A DNA stretch of 19,328 nt from DASUFI01 sp036274635 (GCA_036274635.1 DASUFI010000253.1:1-19328); one strand, 5' to 3'; numbered from the stretch's first letter, positions 1-7,726 are shown. Translations and numbers: made by a program. Notes: a model not told the origin generated them from the sequence alone.

Positions 1-651
1 GATGCCGGCGCGCAGCGCGTCCTCGAGGTCGTGGTGCTGGTAGGCGATGCTGTCGGCCAGGTCCACCGCCTGCGCCTCGAGCACCAGGCCCGGAAGCGGC
101 GGAGCGCCGCGCCCGACCTCGCCGCCGTGCTTGAGGATCGAGCGGCGCAGCACGTGCGTGAGGTTCAGGCCCTCGAAGTCCTCGTAGGGCGACTCCAGCA
201 CGTCCACGATGCGCAGCGCCTGGCGGTTGTGGTCGAAGGGCACGCCGGCGCGCTCGTCCAGGATGCGCTCGCCCTCGTGGCCGAAGGGCGGATGGCCGAT
301 GTCGTGCACCAGCGCCAAGGCCTCGCCCAGCGTCTCGTGCAGGCGCAGCGCGAGGCACAGGAAGCGCGCGAGCTGCGCGACCTCCAGCGTGTGCGTCAGG
401 CGCGTGCGGTAGAAGTCGCCTTCGTCGATGACGAAGACCTGCGTCTTGTCCTTGAGCCGCCGGAAGGCGCCGGCGTGCACCACGCGGTCGCGGTCACGCG
501 TGAAGCAGGTGCGGAAGGGGTCGGGCGCCTCGGGGAAGGCGCGCGCGGCCGAGACGTCCGCGAAGCAGGCCAGCGGCGAGAGGTTCGCGCGCTCGCGGCG
601 CTCGGCGTCCTCGCGCAGGGCGAGGGGAAGCGCGGCACGGGAGGTCGGCAT
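1..651 (-). CDS. dgt: dGTPase-like HD phosphohydrolase (5' part; C-terminus off left edge)
   Basis: Minus-strand frame open from ATG 651-649 to the window edge (217 codons). It matches deoxyguanosinetriphosphate triphosphohydrolase-like proteins, which hydrolyse dNTPs to deoxynucleoside plus triphosphate in the cytoplasm. Visible signatures: FTRDRDRVVHAGAFRRLKDKTQVF (residues 50-73, typical family N-terminus), THTLEV with H87, the HD pair H116-D117 in HDIGHPPFGHEGE, and D200 in VDLADSIAYQHHDLEDALRAG. H87, H116, D117 and D200 are the expected HD-domain metal ligands. Family members are usually about 340-450 residues, so roughly the last third or more is missing. Residues 1-22 fit the family N-terminus, supporting this ATG. 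The SGNH hydrolase gene lies 126 bp upstream on the same strand, and a separate promoter is possible (729-737). The ribosome-binding site is inside a hairpin, described separately. The substrate within the dNTP family is not certain. Confidence 0.93.
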   Translation of the reverse strand, partial: MPTSRAALPLALREDAERRERANLSPLACFADVSAARAFPEAPDPFRTCFTRDRDRVVHAGAFRRLKDKTQVFVIDEGDFYRTRLTHTLEVAQLARFLCLALRLHETLGEALALVHDIGHPPFGHEGERILDERAGVPFDHNRQALRIVDVLESPYEDFEGLNLTHVLRRSILKHGGEVGRGAPPLPGLVLEAQAVDLADSIAYQHHDLEDALRAGI

Positions 652-673
652 GGGCAGCCTCGTGAGGCTGCCC
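652..673 (-). promoter_or_regulatory. Hairpin covering the dGTPase ribosome-binding site
   Basis: The arms GGGCAGCCT (652-660) and AGGCTGCCC (665-673) are a perfect 9-bp inverted repeat with a 4-nt loop. On the minus strand the hairpin ends directly before the ATG at 651-649. The only Shine-Dalgarno-like sequence, GAGG at six-base spacing, consists of the last loop base plus the first three bases of the 3' arm, so folding would hide it. This looks like a translational OFF structure. It could instead be a protein-binding dyad in DNA. The inverted repeat is certain; the role is inferred. Confidence 0.6.
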
Positions 674-685
674 GCAACGGGAGGG

Positions 686-702
686 GACCGGGACTTCCGG
701 TC
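686..702 (-). repeat. Small inverted repeat in the dGTPase leader
   Basis: GACCGG (686-691) and CCGGTC (697-702) form a 6-bp stem around a 5-nt loop. It lies between the start-codon hairpin (652-673) and the repeat-borne hairpin at 703-719, so the 70 bases upstream of the dGTPase start hold three consecutive inverted repeats. Confidence 0.5.
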
Positions 703-722
703 GCCTGCCGGCGCGGGCTGCA
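701..722. repeat. 22-bp repeat, copy 1 (second copy at 3885-3906)
   Basis: A 22-bp sequence with core GCCTGCCGGCGCGGGCTGCA occurs here and, identical and in the same orientation, at 3885-3906. Its core folds as GCCTGC/GCGGGC around CGGC with one G-T wobble. This copy lies 50 bp upstream of the dGTPase start. Flanking bases differ between the copies, so this is a discrete short repeat rather than an extended duplication. Confidence 0.75.
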
Positions 723-728
723 ACGAGG

Positions 729-737
729 AGTGTAGCA
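729..737 (-). promoter_or_regulatory. Candidate extended -10 promoter for the dGTPase gene
   Basis: The minus strand reads TGCTACACT, which fits an extended -10 box (TGn-TAnnnT). Transcription would start near 722, giving a leader of about 70 nt that contains the three inverted repeats. No convincing -35 hexamer is visible. The gene could also be co-transcribed with the SGNH gene. Confidence 0.4.
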
Positions 738-777
738 GCAACGGGCGATCCTGCCACCCGACCCTGCTGCGGCGCGC

Positions 778-1908
778 TCACTCCATGAGGCGCTGCAGGA
801 CGCCGGATTCCTCGAGCTCGGCCAGCAGGCGGTCGGCCGCCATGCTGTCGAGCAGCGCCGACGGGTGGCCGTCACCCGGCGACACGGCCAGCGCCGACGC
901 GAGGTAGGCCTCGGGGTGATCGGGATCCCAGCTCCCGCCGCCATGCTCGCGCAGGTAGCGCTGGATGTCCGGCAGCACCCGCACGTTGGTCCAGCCCAGC
1001 GCCTGGCCGGTGTTCGCCAGGCGCCGCGACACCGCGTCCTCGATCAGGGACAGCGTGGCGACCTGGAAGCCGTGCTCGTGCGACAGGCCGTCCAGCTCGT
1101 GCAGCGCCGCGGCGGCCGCGTCCCAGCCCTGCAGCGCGTCGTAGAGTGCGGGCAGCGTGGTGGCGCGGCCCACGTCGCTCTTGCGGGCCAGCAGGTGCGG
1201 GTCGCGGCCGCTGAGCATCGGGAAGCCATTGTGGTCCGGCACCCAGCTCGTGCCGCGCGCGAGGCGCTCGAAGAGGAAGCAGCGCCGCAGGTCCAGCACA
1301 TCGTCGTCCACGCGGACATAGGGGGGCAGCCCGAGGTCGTTGGGCGCGAGGAAGAGGACGACCAGGTCCGGCCCGAAGCGCAGGCCCTTGGCCCGCAGCG
1401 TCGCGACCTCCATCACCGTGTTGTAGTCGGGCACGCCGGTGTTGATGCAGCGCCAGTCCTTCTGCGGGTAGCGCTGCCGCAGCCGGCGCTCGAGCACGGA
1501 GAGGCAGTCGGCCCCGTCCGGCACGCCGTAGCCGAACAGGATCGAGTCGCCGAGGCCCACGATGGTGACGGTGTCGGGGCCTTCCCCGACGTCGATCTCG
1601 GGTCCGCGGAAGCCGAAGCGGTTGGTGGAGACCGGGGCCTCCTTGAAGGGCACCTGGTCGAGATGCGGCTTGAGCGCGAAGACGATGCGGTCGTCGGCCG
1701 AGGCGCGCAGCATGTCGAGGATCCCGACGCGGCGCCCCGGATCGCTCACGCGCGGGCCGTCCAGCGGCGCGTCGGCGTCGTCGGGAGGGTCGAGGGCCAC
1801 GAGCACGCGGCAGACGATCTCGCCCGCCAGCGCCGCCGCGAGCAGCAGCGCGAGGCCGAGGGTGACGCGCCGCGGCCAGCGTCGCCCGGCCGGAGGCGCG
1901 TCGCTCAA
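778..1908 (-). CDS. Membrane-anchored SGNH/GDSL-family hydrolase
   Basis: 376 residues. A basic N-terminus and one hydrophobic segment (about 15-37, GLALLLAAALAGEIVCRVLVAL) suggest a membrane anchor with the catalytic domain outside the cytoplasm. The SGNH esterase/lipase signatures are present in order: GLGDSILFGYG with nucleophile S122, APND with N190, and a C-terminal DGHPS with D346 and H348 completing the triad. A TNRFGFRG stretch (95-102) precedes the GDS block, as in many bacterial SGNH proteins of unknown substrate. The family deacylates or de-esterifies varied substrates, including polysaccharides; nothing here fixes the target. The start is TTG (1908-1906), chosen because GAGGG lies six bases upstream and the hydrophobic segment follows. 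The dGTPase gene follows 126 bp downstream on the same strand. Confidence 0.85.
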   Translation of the reverse strand: MSDAPPAGRRWPRRVTLGLALLLAAALAGEIVCRVLVALDPPDDADAPLDGPRVSDPGRRVGILDMLRASADDRIVFALKPHLDQVPFKEAPVSTNRFGFRGPEIDVGEGPDTVTIVGLGDSILFGYGVPDGADCLSVLERRLRQRYPQKDWRCINTGVPDYNTVMEVATLRAKGLRFGPDLVVLFLAPNDLGLPPYVRVDDDVLDLRRCFLFERLARGTSWVPDHNGFPMLSGRDPHLLARKSDVGRATTLPALYDALQGWDAAAAALHELDGLSHEHGFQVATLSLIEDAVSRRLANTGQALGWTNVRVLPDIQRYLREHGGGSWDPDHPEAYLASALAVSPGDGHPSALLDSMAADRLLAELEESGVLQRLME

Positions 1909-1963
1909 CGGACGCCCTCGCGGAGCGAGCCGGCGTAGACGACGGGGAGCGCGGGCACGGGCA

Positions 1964-1976
1964 CGCCGCGAGCATA
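1964..1976 (-). promoter_or_regulatory. Candidate -10 region for the SGNH gene (TATGCTCGCGGCG)
   Basis: TATGCT (1976-1971, minus strand) is a plausible -10 box about 55 nt upstream of the TTG start. The 13-base stretch matches the sequence upstream of the radical SAM gene (3997-4009) with one difference. No clear -35 box. Confidence 0.4.
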
Positions 1977-2050
1977 CCGCGCGGCACGCCGCCGACCGGA
2001 CGACGGTGCGCGCTCCGCGCCGCCGACTGGCGCCGCCTCAGGGAGCGCTG

Positions 2051-2056
2051 TAGTCT
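2051..2056 (+). promoter_or_regulatory. Candidate -10 box for the leader ORF / threonine synthase unit
   Basis: TAGTCT, preceded directly by TG, is the one TAnnnT box I noted in the 1909-2210 divergent gap on this strand. Transcription from about 2063 would start 23 nt before the ATG of the leader ORF (2086). No -35 box is recognisable. Confidence 0.3.
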
Positions 2057-2085
2057 GGCGCCGCGTGGGCAGCCGATCGAACTCG

Positions 2086-2210
2086 ATGGAGCCGGCGGCC
2101 CCGACCGACGCGCCTGCCGGGGACGAACCCGCTCGCGGCTCCCGATGGCCCTGGCGCCTCGCGCTCGTGCGCGCGCGCGAAGCTTTCCTGCGCTGCGATG
2201 GACGCCGGGC

Positions 2211-2214
<4 letters not shown>
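2086..2214 (+). CDS. Putative 42-codon leader ORF coupled to threonine synthase
   Basis: ATG 2086 opens a 42-codon frame whose TGA (2212-2214) overlaps the threonine synthase ATG (2211-2213) as ATGA. The peptide begins MEPAAPTDAPAGDEPARG and continues with a Trp/Arg-containing stretch (RWPWRLALVRAREAF). It contains one Thr and no Ile, so it is not a classical threonine attenuation peptide. It starts just downstream of the only candidate promoter. The threonine synthase ATG has no clear Shine-Dalgarno of its own, which fits translation by termination-reinitiation. I recognise no homologous family, and no good ribosome-binding site precedes ATG 2086. It could be chance in GC-rich DNA; the exact ATGA junction is the main support. 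Confidence 0.35.
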
Positions 2215-3458
<1,244 letters not shown>

Positions 3459-3496
3459 AGGCCACGCGCAAGGAGGCCTGCTCCTCGATCTGGCTC

Positions 3497-3516
3497 GGCA
3501 GGCGGCCGGGCGTGCC
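3497..3516. terminator. Weak bidirectional hairpin between convergent genes
   Basis: GGCAGGC (3497-3503) pairs with GCGTGCC (3510-3516), one mismatch, across a 6-nt loop. It lies between the threonine synthase stop (3458) and the SUI1-like stop (3517-3519). No T-tract on either strand, so intrinsic termination is doubtful. The rest of 3459-3496 shows nothing recognisable. Confidence 0.22.
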
Positions 3517-3864
3517 TCAACCTCCCGCGAGCTTGGCCTTGAACCCCCGCGCCAGCAGCTCCGCCAGCGCGACCTCGCGCTGATCGCCCTGCAGCTCGAT
3601 GACGCCCGTCTTCACGGAGCCGCCCGCGCCGCAGCGCCGCTTGAGCTCGCTGCACAGCTCCTCGAGCTGCGCGGGGGCGAGCCGCAGGCCGCTGATCAGC
3701 GTGACGCCCTTGCCTCCCCGGCCCTTGGTCTCGCGCGAGACGCGCACCCAACCGTCGGCGGGATGTCCAGGGGTTCGCGGCCGGCCGTGCGCCGGCGGGG
3801 GCGCCGGGCGGCCGGGCTGCAGCGGCTGACCGCGGTCGACGTGCATCCGGCGCCGCGCTTCCAT
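3517..3864 (-). CDS. SUI1/eIF1-family translation factor (YciH-like)
   Basis: 115 residues. Residues 38-115 form a SUI1 domain: VRVSRETKGRGGKGVTLISGL (40-60), then LKRRCGAGGSVKTGVIELQGDQRE (74-97) and a C-terminal LLARGFKAK. This is the bacterial relative of eukaryotic eIF1, thought to act on start-site selection at the small ribosomal subunit; its bacterial role is only partly understood. The first 37 residues are Pro/Arg-rich and probably disordered. Length is typical for bacterial YciH-like proteins. Start ATG 3864-3862; an internal Met at residue 7 is an alternative. A TGCTAGAGT box ends only nine bases upstream of the ATG, so the mRNA may be nearly leaderless. The gene is convergent with threonine synthase and divergent from the radical SAM gene. 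Confidence 0.9.
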   Translation of the reverse strand: MEARRRMHVDRGQPLQPGRPAPPPAHGRPRTPGHPADGWVRVSRETKGRGGKGVTLISGLRLAPAQLEELCSELKRRCGAGGSVKTGVIELQGDQREVALAELLARGFKAKLAGG

Positions 3865-3873
3865 GCGGCGCGG

Positions 3874-3882
3874 ACTCTAGCA
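3874..3882 (-). promoter_or_regulatory. Candidate extended -10 promoter for the SUI1-like gene
   Basis: Minus strand TGCTAGAGT fits TGn-TAnnnT and resembles the TGCTACACT box of the dGTPase gene. A start site about seven bases downstream would lie only a few bases before ATG 3864, predicting a leaderless or near-leaderless transcript. The 22-bp repeat (3885-3906) would cover the spacer and -35 region. Confidence 0.4.
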
Positions 3883-3884
3883 CC

Positions 3885-3906
3885 TCGCCTGCCGGCGCGG
3901 GCTGCA
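3885..3906. repeat. 22-bp repeat, copy 2 (first copy at 701-722)
   Basis: Identical over 22 bp to 701-722 and in the same orientation. It lies 21 bp upstream of the SUI1-like start, in the divergent gap with the radical SAM gene. Directly adjoining it, GCTGCA (3901-3906) and TGCAGC (3915-3920) form a further small inverted repeat. Confidence 0.75.
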
Positions 3907-3996
3907 GGGCACTGTGCAGCAGCCGCGCGGGCCGGGGCAGACGTGGCGAGTCACCGTACGATGGGGGCCTTGTCTGGCCCATTCCCTCCAGCGGGT

Positions 3997-4009
3997 TATG
4001 CTCGCGTCG
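3997..4009 (+). promoter_or_regulatory. Candidate -10 region for the radical SAM gene (TATGCTCGCGTCG)
   Basis: TATGCT (3997-4002) lies 23 bases upstream of ATG 4026, giving a leader of roughly 17 nt. The 13-base stretch matches the one upstream of the SGNH gene with one difference. TTGTCT at 3970-3975 could be a -35 box, but the 21-bp spacer is too long. Confidence 0.4.
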
Positions 4010-4025
4010 GGGTCCAGGTCCCGAA

Positions 4026-5210
4026 ATGAGACCCATCGCCGAGCGCAAGGAGGAGAACTCGCGCCTGCTGCGCGAGGATTTCGCGCAGGGGCGAGAGACG
4101 TTCCGCGCGTGGCCCGAGACCGTGAGCCTGCACACGACGGAGCGCTGCAACCTGCGCTGCATCATGTGCCCGCGCAGCGAGCGGATCGGCCGCAGCGCCC
4201 TGGCGCGCGACGTCCTGAGCACGGTGTGTGAAGCGCTGTTTCCCACCGCGCGCAAGGCGATCGTGACGGGCCACCAGGGCGAACCGATGCTGACCGACTT
4301 CGACGTCGTGGTCGATGCGGCGCTGCGACACGATGTGCGCCTCGATCTCGTGACCAACGGCACGCTCCTGACGGGGGAGCGTTACGCGCAACTCGCGCCC
4401 GCGCTCGGGCACCTGAACGTCTCGGTCGACTCGCACCAGCCGGAGGTCTACGAGCGCATCCGTGCCGGCGGGCGCTTCGAGCAGCTGCAGCGCAACCTGC
4501 GCGAAATCGCCGCGCTGCGCCGGAGCGCGGCGACGCCGCCGCTGTGGACGATCAGCGCCGTGGTCATGCGCTGCAATCTCGAGCACCTCGGGGGTTTGAT
4601 CGGGTTCGCCGCCGACCTGGGCGCCGATGCGGTGATCCTTCAGCCCTTGCGGCAGTACGTGCGCCGGCTCGCGGACGAGGACGTGATCGGGGACGGCGCC
4701 GCCGACGTCCATTCCGGCCAGGGCGCCGGCTGCCCCGATCCCTTCCATGGCCGCGCCGACGCGCGCGCGCGCCTCGATGCTCGCTTCGACGAGCTGCGTG
4801 CCGTGGCCCGCGCCCGGCACATCAACCTGTACTTCTCGGACTTCCAGCTGCCCGCCGTCGAGGTCGAGCCACTGCGCCAGCAGATCGACTACCTCGCCGA
4901 CAGCGGCAGGATGTGCTGGTATCTCATGCGCAACGTGTCGATCTACGACACGGGCATGGTCTATCCCTGCTGCCATCCGACCGACTATTCCCTCGGCAAC
5001 GTGCGCAAGCACGACTTCCAGCGCATCTGGAACGGACCCGCCATGCAGCGCCTGCGCCGCGCGCACTTCACGCGTCGCGGCACGCTGTTCTGTTCCGGTT
5101 GCCTGCACGCGCCGTATCTCGAGACGCCGAAGAGGAGTCGTGTGCGCGATCAGGTCAAGTTCGCTCGCCTGGTCGTGAACCACGTGCGCCACCGCTCCCG
5201 AGCGAGGTAG
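4026..5210 (+). CDS. Radical SAM protein with SPASM-like C-terminus, substrate unknown
   Basis: 394 residues. The radical SAM [4Fe-4S] motif is C41-NLR-C45-IM-C48 (CxxxCxxC), within SLHTTERCNLRCIMCPRSER. The barrel carries expected elements such as GEPMLTDFD (near residue 80), a TNGT strand and LNVSVDSHQPEVYERIR. The C-terminal part has clustered cysteines (C297, C315, C316, C356, C359) around YDTGMVYPCCHPTDYSLGNV and IWNG...R, the usual pattern of SPASM/twitch domains that bind auxiliary Fe-S clusters. SPASM enzymes modify peptides, proteins or carbohydrates, but no precursor peptide, glycosyltransferase or cofactor pathway gene is adjacent, so the reaction cannot be named. ATG 4026 has only a weak Shine-Dalgarno. 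The gene appears monocistronic and is followed by a long palindrome. Confidence 0.88.
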   Translation: MRPIAERKEENSRLLREDFAQGRETFRAWPETVSLHTTERCNLRCIMCPRSERIGRSALARDVLSTVCEALFPTARKAIVTGHQGEPMLTDFDVVVDAALRHDVRLDLVTNGTLLTGERYAQLAPALGHLNVSVDSHQPEVYERIRAGGRFEQLQRNLREIAALRRSAATPPLWTISAVVMRCNLEHLGGLIGFAADLGADAVILQPLRQYVRRLADEDVIGDGAADVHSGQGAGCPDPFHGRADARARLDARFDELRAVARARHINLYFSDFQLPAVEVEPLRQQIDYLADSGRMCWYLMRNVSIYDTGMVYPCCHPTDYSLGNVRKHDFQRIWNGPAMQRLRRAHFTRRGTLFCSGCLHAPYLETPKRSRVRDQVKFARLVVNHVRHRSRAR

Positions 5211-5219
5211 CGCGGCTCC

Positions 5220-5343
5220 GGCACACAGCGCCGGGAATCGTCCCGGCTCCCTGTTCCTCGGGGATCGGGGGATGGGGCGCCTTCGGCGCCGCATCCCCGA
5301 CCCCTGCGCACGTCCGCCGGGACGATTCCCGGCGCTGTGTGCC
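5220..5343. repeat. 124-bp nested palindrome after the radical SAM gene
   Basis: The outer arms 5220-5246 and 5317-5343 are perfect 27-bp inverted repeats (left arm begins GGCACACAGCGCC, right arm ends GGCGCTGTGTGCC). Inside lies a second hairpin: GGGGATGGGGCGCC (5268-5281) against GGCGCCGCATCCCC (5285-5298), one mismatch, around a TTC loop. Two unpaired stretches separate the stems. It begins 10 bp after the radical SAM stop. No T-tract follows, so a simple intrinsic terminator is unlikely; a REP/MITE-like element or structured RNA fits better. The remaining gap, 5344-5522, shows nothing I can name. Confidence 0.8.
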
Positions 5344-5522
5344 GACGCAGCCCAGTCGCGACGTTCCAGCTGGCTGGGGTCGAAGCCGCGAGTTCGCAGT
5401 TGCGGGGCGCTCGCTCCAGCCGTCAGCACCCGCCTCGGTCGCCGGGGCACCCGCAATCGTCGTGCCGCCATGGCGAAGGCGCACGGCCGTCCTCGAAGCT
5501 ATCGCGCCGGCGGCCGTCGCAG

Positions 5523-5535
5523 TACGCTCGCGGAC
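5523..5535 (+). promoter_or_regulatory. Candidate -10 region for the DUF3300 operon (TACGCTCGCGG...)
   Basis: TACGCT at 5523-5528 followed by CGCGG resembles the TATGCTCGCG boxes upstream of the SGNH and radical SAM genes. It lies 36 bases before ATG 5565 and just upstream of a strong AGGAGG (5553-5558). Confidence 0.33.
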
Positions 5536-5564
5536 GACCGCGGACATCCCGCAGGAGGGCCGTG

Positions 5565-6761
5565 ATGAACGGTGCATCGCCTGGGCCTTCGCCGCTCCTC
5601 CGCGCCGGCGCGCTGCTGACGCTGGCCGTTCTCGCCGTCGCGCAGGTGCAGGAGCCGACCGCTCCCGCAGCGCCGGCTGCGCCTCCCGCCGGCGACTCGG
5701 GCCAGCTCAGCCCCGAGCAGCTCGAGCAGATGCTCGCGCCCATCGCCCTGTACCCCGACGACCTGCTCGCGCAGATCCTGATGGCCTGCACCTACCCGCT
5801 CGAGATCGTGCAGGCCGACCGCTGGGCCAAGGAGCACAAGACCCCGACGGGCGACGAGGCCGCCAGGCTGCTCGAGGAGCAGACGTGGGACCCGAGCGTG
5901 AAGTCCCTGGTCGCCACGCCCGACGTGCTCGCGATGCTGAGCGACGAGCTCGACTGGACCCAGCAGCTCGGCGACGCCTTCCTCGGTCAGCAGGAGGCGG
6001 TGATGGAGGCGATCCAGTCCTTGCGCAAGAAGGCGCAGGAGGCTGGCCACCTGCCGCCGAGCGACGAGCTGAAGGTGGAGACCAGCGGCGACACCTTCGC
6101 GATCGAGTCCTCGGACCCCGACGTGATCGACGTGCCCTGCTACGACACGACGATCGTCTACGGCCCGTGGCTGTGGCCGTACTATCCACCGTATCCGTAC
6201 CACCCGCCCGGCTACCGCCATGGCGTCGCGGTCGGCATCGCGATCGGCTTCGCGTGGGGCTACGCCTGGGGCCACTGCGACTGGCACGGCGGCGACGTGG
6301 ACATCGACATCGATCGGAACGTGAACCGCAACAAGGCCATCGACCGCAACAAGGCGCGCATGAAGGCCGGCAATCGCGGCAGCAAGATGACCTGGAAGCA
6401 CGATCCCGCGCACCGCGGCAACCTGCCCTACAGGGACGACGCGACGGCCAAGCGCTTCGGCGGCGTCACCGACAAGCAGGCCGTGCAGGCGCGCGACGCC
6501 TTCCGCGGCAAGACGGAGGCGCTGGGCGACAGGACCGGCGGGGTCGCGGACCGCGCGGGCACCTCGGCCGGAGCCCGAGACCGGGTCGGTGAGAGCAGCC
6601 GCGGCTCCGCCTCGACGCGCGACGTGCGCGGCACGAAGAGCGACGCCTTCGACGGCAGCAACCGGTCCCGGTCCCAGGTGCAGCGCGACAGCGCGCGGGG
6701 ACGCGTTTCGCGCGGCGGCGGCGGGCGCGTCGGGGGCCGCGGCGGCGGTCGCGGGCGCTGA
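5565..6761 (+). CDS. Secreted DUF3300-family protein
   Basis: 398 residues from ATG 5565, chosen for AGGAGG (5553-5558) six bases upstream. A signal peptide spans about residues 1-26 (LLRAGALLTLAVLAVAQ), followed by an Ala/Pro linker. The DUF3300 core is clear: LSPEQLEQMLAPIALYPDDLLAQILMACTYPLEIVQADRW, then WDPSVKSLVATPDVLAMLSDELDWTQQLGDAFLGQQ. Next come an aromatic/Pro patch (YGPWLWPYYPPYPYHPPGY), a glycine-rich hydrophobic segment (VAVGIAIGFAWGYAWG), an acidic DVDIDIDRN stretch, a HRGNLPY / AKRFGG region and a low-complexity Arg/Gly/Ser tail ending RGGGRGR. The family function is unknown; an envelope or periplasmic location is inferred from the signal peptide. A DUF2950 gene follows after 8 bp, the usual partner, and the two probably work together. 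Confidence 0.87.
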   Translation: MNGASPGPSPLLRAGALLTLAVLAVAQVQEPTAPAAPAAPPAGDSGQLSPEQLEQMLAPIALYPDDLLAQILMACTYPLEIVQADRWAKEHKTPTGDEAARLLEEQTWDPSVKSLVATPDVLAMLSDELDWTQQLGDAFLGQQEAVMEAIQSLRKKAQEAGHLPPSDELKVETSGDTFAIESSDPDVIDVPCYDTTIVYGPWLWPYYPPYPYHPPGYRHGVAVGIAIGFAWGYAWGHCDWHGGDVDIDIDRNVNRNKAIDRNKARMKAGNRGSKMTWKHDPAHRGNLPYRDDATAKRFGGVTDKQAVQARDAFRGKTEALGDRTGGVADRAGTSAGARDRVGESSRGSASTRDVRGTKSDAFDGSNRSRSQVQRDSARGRVSRGGGGRVGGRGGGRGR

Positions 6762-6769
6762 GTCCGGAC

Positions 6770-7699
6770 ATGCACAGCATCACGGGGTGTCGGCTGCCCA
6801 CCCTGGCCCTCGCGCTCGCGCCGTGGCTGGCGGCCTGCGCGTCGCCGGGCCCGCAGGGCTTTCCGACGCCCGACGCCGCCGCGATGGCGCTGGCCGACGC
6901 CGCGCGCGCCAATTCCGAGCGCCAGCTCATCGAGCTGTTCGGGCGGCAGGCCGAGGACCTCGTGGGCTCGGGCGATCCAGTCGCGGACGCCAACGTGCGG
7001 GCCCGCTTCGCCGAGCTCTACGACCAGAAGCACGAGATCGTGGTGGACCCCTCGACAGGCCGCGCCACCATCGAGGTCGGGCCGGAGAACTGGCCCTTCC
7101 CCGTGCCGCTGGCGAGGGACGCCAGCGGGCAGTGGGCCTTCGACATCGCCGTGGGCGCCGAGGAGATCGTCGATCGCCGCGTCGGGCGCAACGAGCTGTC
7201 CACGATCGAGACCTGCCGCGCGGTGTGCGATGCGCAGCACGACTACGTGCAGATGGCGCTCCCGGACAAGCCCGCGGGCGACTACGCGCAGCGCTTCCTC
7301 TGCAGCGCGCCCGGCCGGCACGACGGGCTGTATTGGCCCGCGCAGTCGGGTGAGCCGGACAGCCCGCTCGGCCCGCTGGTCGCCGACGCCCAGAAGGAGG
7401 GCTACTCGAAGTCGAAGGGTCCCGCGGCCCAGCCCTTCCACGGCTACTTCTACCGCATGCTCACCTCCCAGGGTCCGAACGCGAGCGGCGGCGCCAGGTC
7501 CTACGTGCTGGACGGGCACATGACGCAGGGCTTCGCGCTCATCGCGTACCCGGCGGAGTACGGGCGCTCGGGCGTGATGAGCTTCCTCGTCAGCGAGAAC
7601 GGCATCGTGTACGAGGCGGACCTCGGCGACGAGACCGAGAAGCTCGCGGCAGAGATGACCGCCTACGATCCCGACGAGCCCTGGATGCCCTGCGAGTAG
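6770..7699 (+). CDS. DUF2950-family lipoprotein
   Basis: 309 residues. The N-terminus is a lipoprotein signal with lipobox LAAC (C23), so the mature protein is probably membrane-tethered in the periplasm. The DUF2950 pattern follows: PDAAAMALADAARANSERQLIELFG (helical, after the lipidation site), GPENWPFPVPL, WAFDIAVGAEEIVDRRVGRNEL, then a conserved-looking C-terminal half with DGLYWPAQSGEPDSPLGPLVADAQKEGY, PFHGYFYRMLTSQGP and FALIAYPAEYGRSGVMSFLVSENGIVYEADLG. The function is unknown. The start ATG 6770 is 8 bp after the DUF3300 stop, so the two are co-transcribed. The TIR-like gene begins 28 bases after this stop and may belong to the same transcript. Confidence 0.88.
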   Translation: MHSITGCRLPTLALALAPWLAACASPGPQGFPTPDAAAMALADAARANSERQLIELFGRQAEDLVGSGDPVADANVRARFAELYDQKHEIVVDPSTGRATIEVGPENWPFPVPLARDASGQWAFDIAVGAEEIVDRRVGRNELSTIETCRAVCDAQHDYVQMALPDKPAGDYAQRFLCSAPGRHDGLYWPAQSGEPDSPLGPLVADAQKEGYSKSKGPAAQPFHGYFYRMLTSQGPNASGGARSYVLDGHMTQGFALIAYPAEYGRSGVMSFLVSENGIVYEADLGDETEKLAAEMTAYDPDEPWMPCE

Positions 7700-7726
7700 G
7701 GCGCGCCCGACGTCCCGCGAGCACCA

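Noticed and set aside
2145..2210. N-terminal extension of threonine synthase from ATG 2145
   Set aside because: It adds an Arg-rich 22-residue stretch not typical of the family, whereas MSSFATHLE at 2211 matches the usual beginning.
3901..3920. Small inverted repeat GCTGCA/TGCAGC as an operator
   Set aside because: Only six bases per arm with an 8-nt loop and partly inside the 22-bp repeat; too weak to call on its own.
5220..5343. The palindrome as a simple intrinsic terminator, CRISPR repeat or integron attC site
   Set aside because: No T-tract, no spaced repetition, and no integrase or attC core sites; arms are too long and perfect for a typical terminator.
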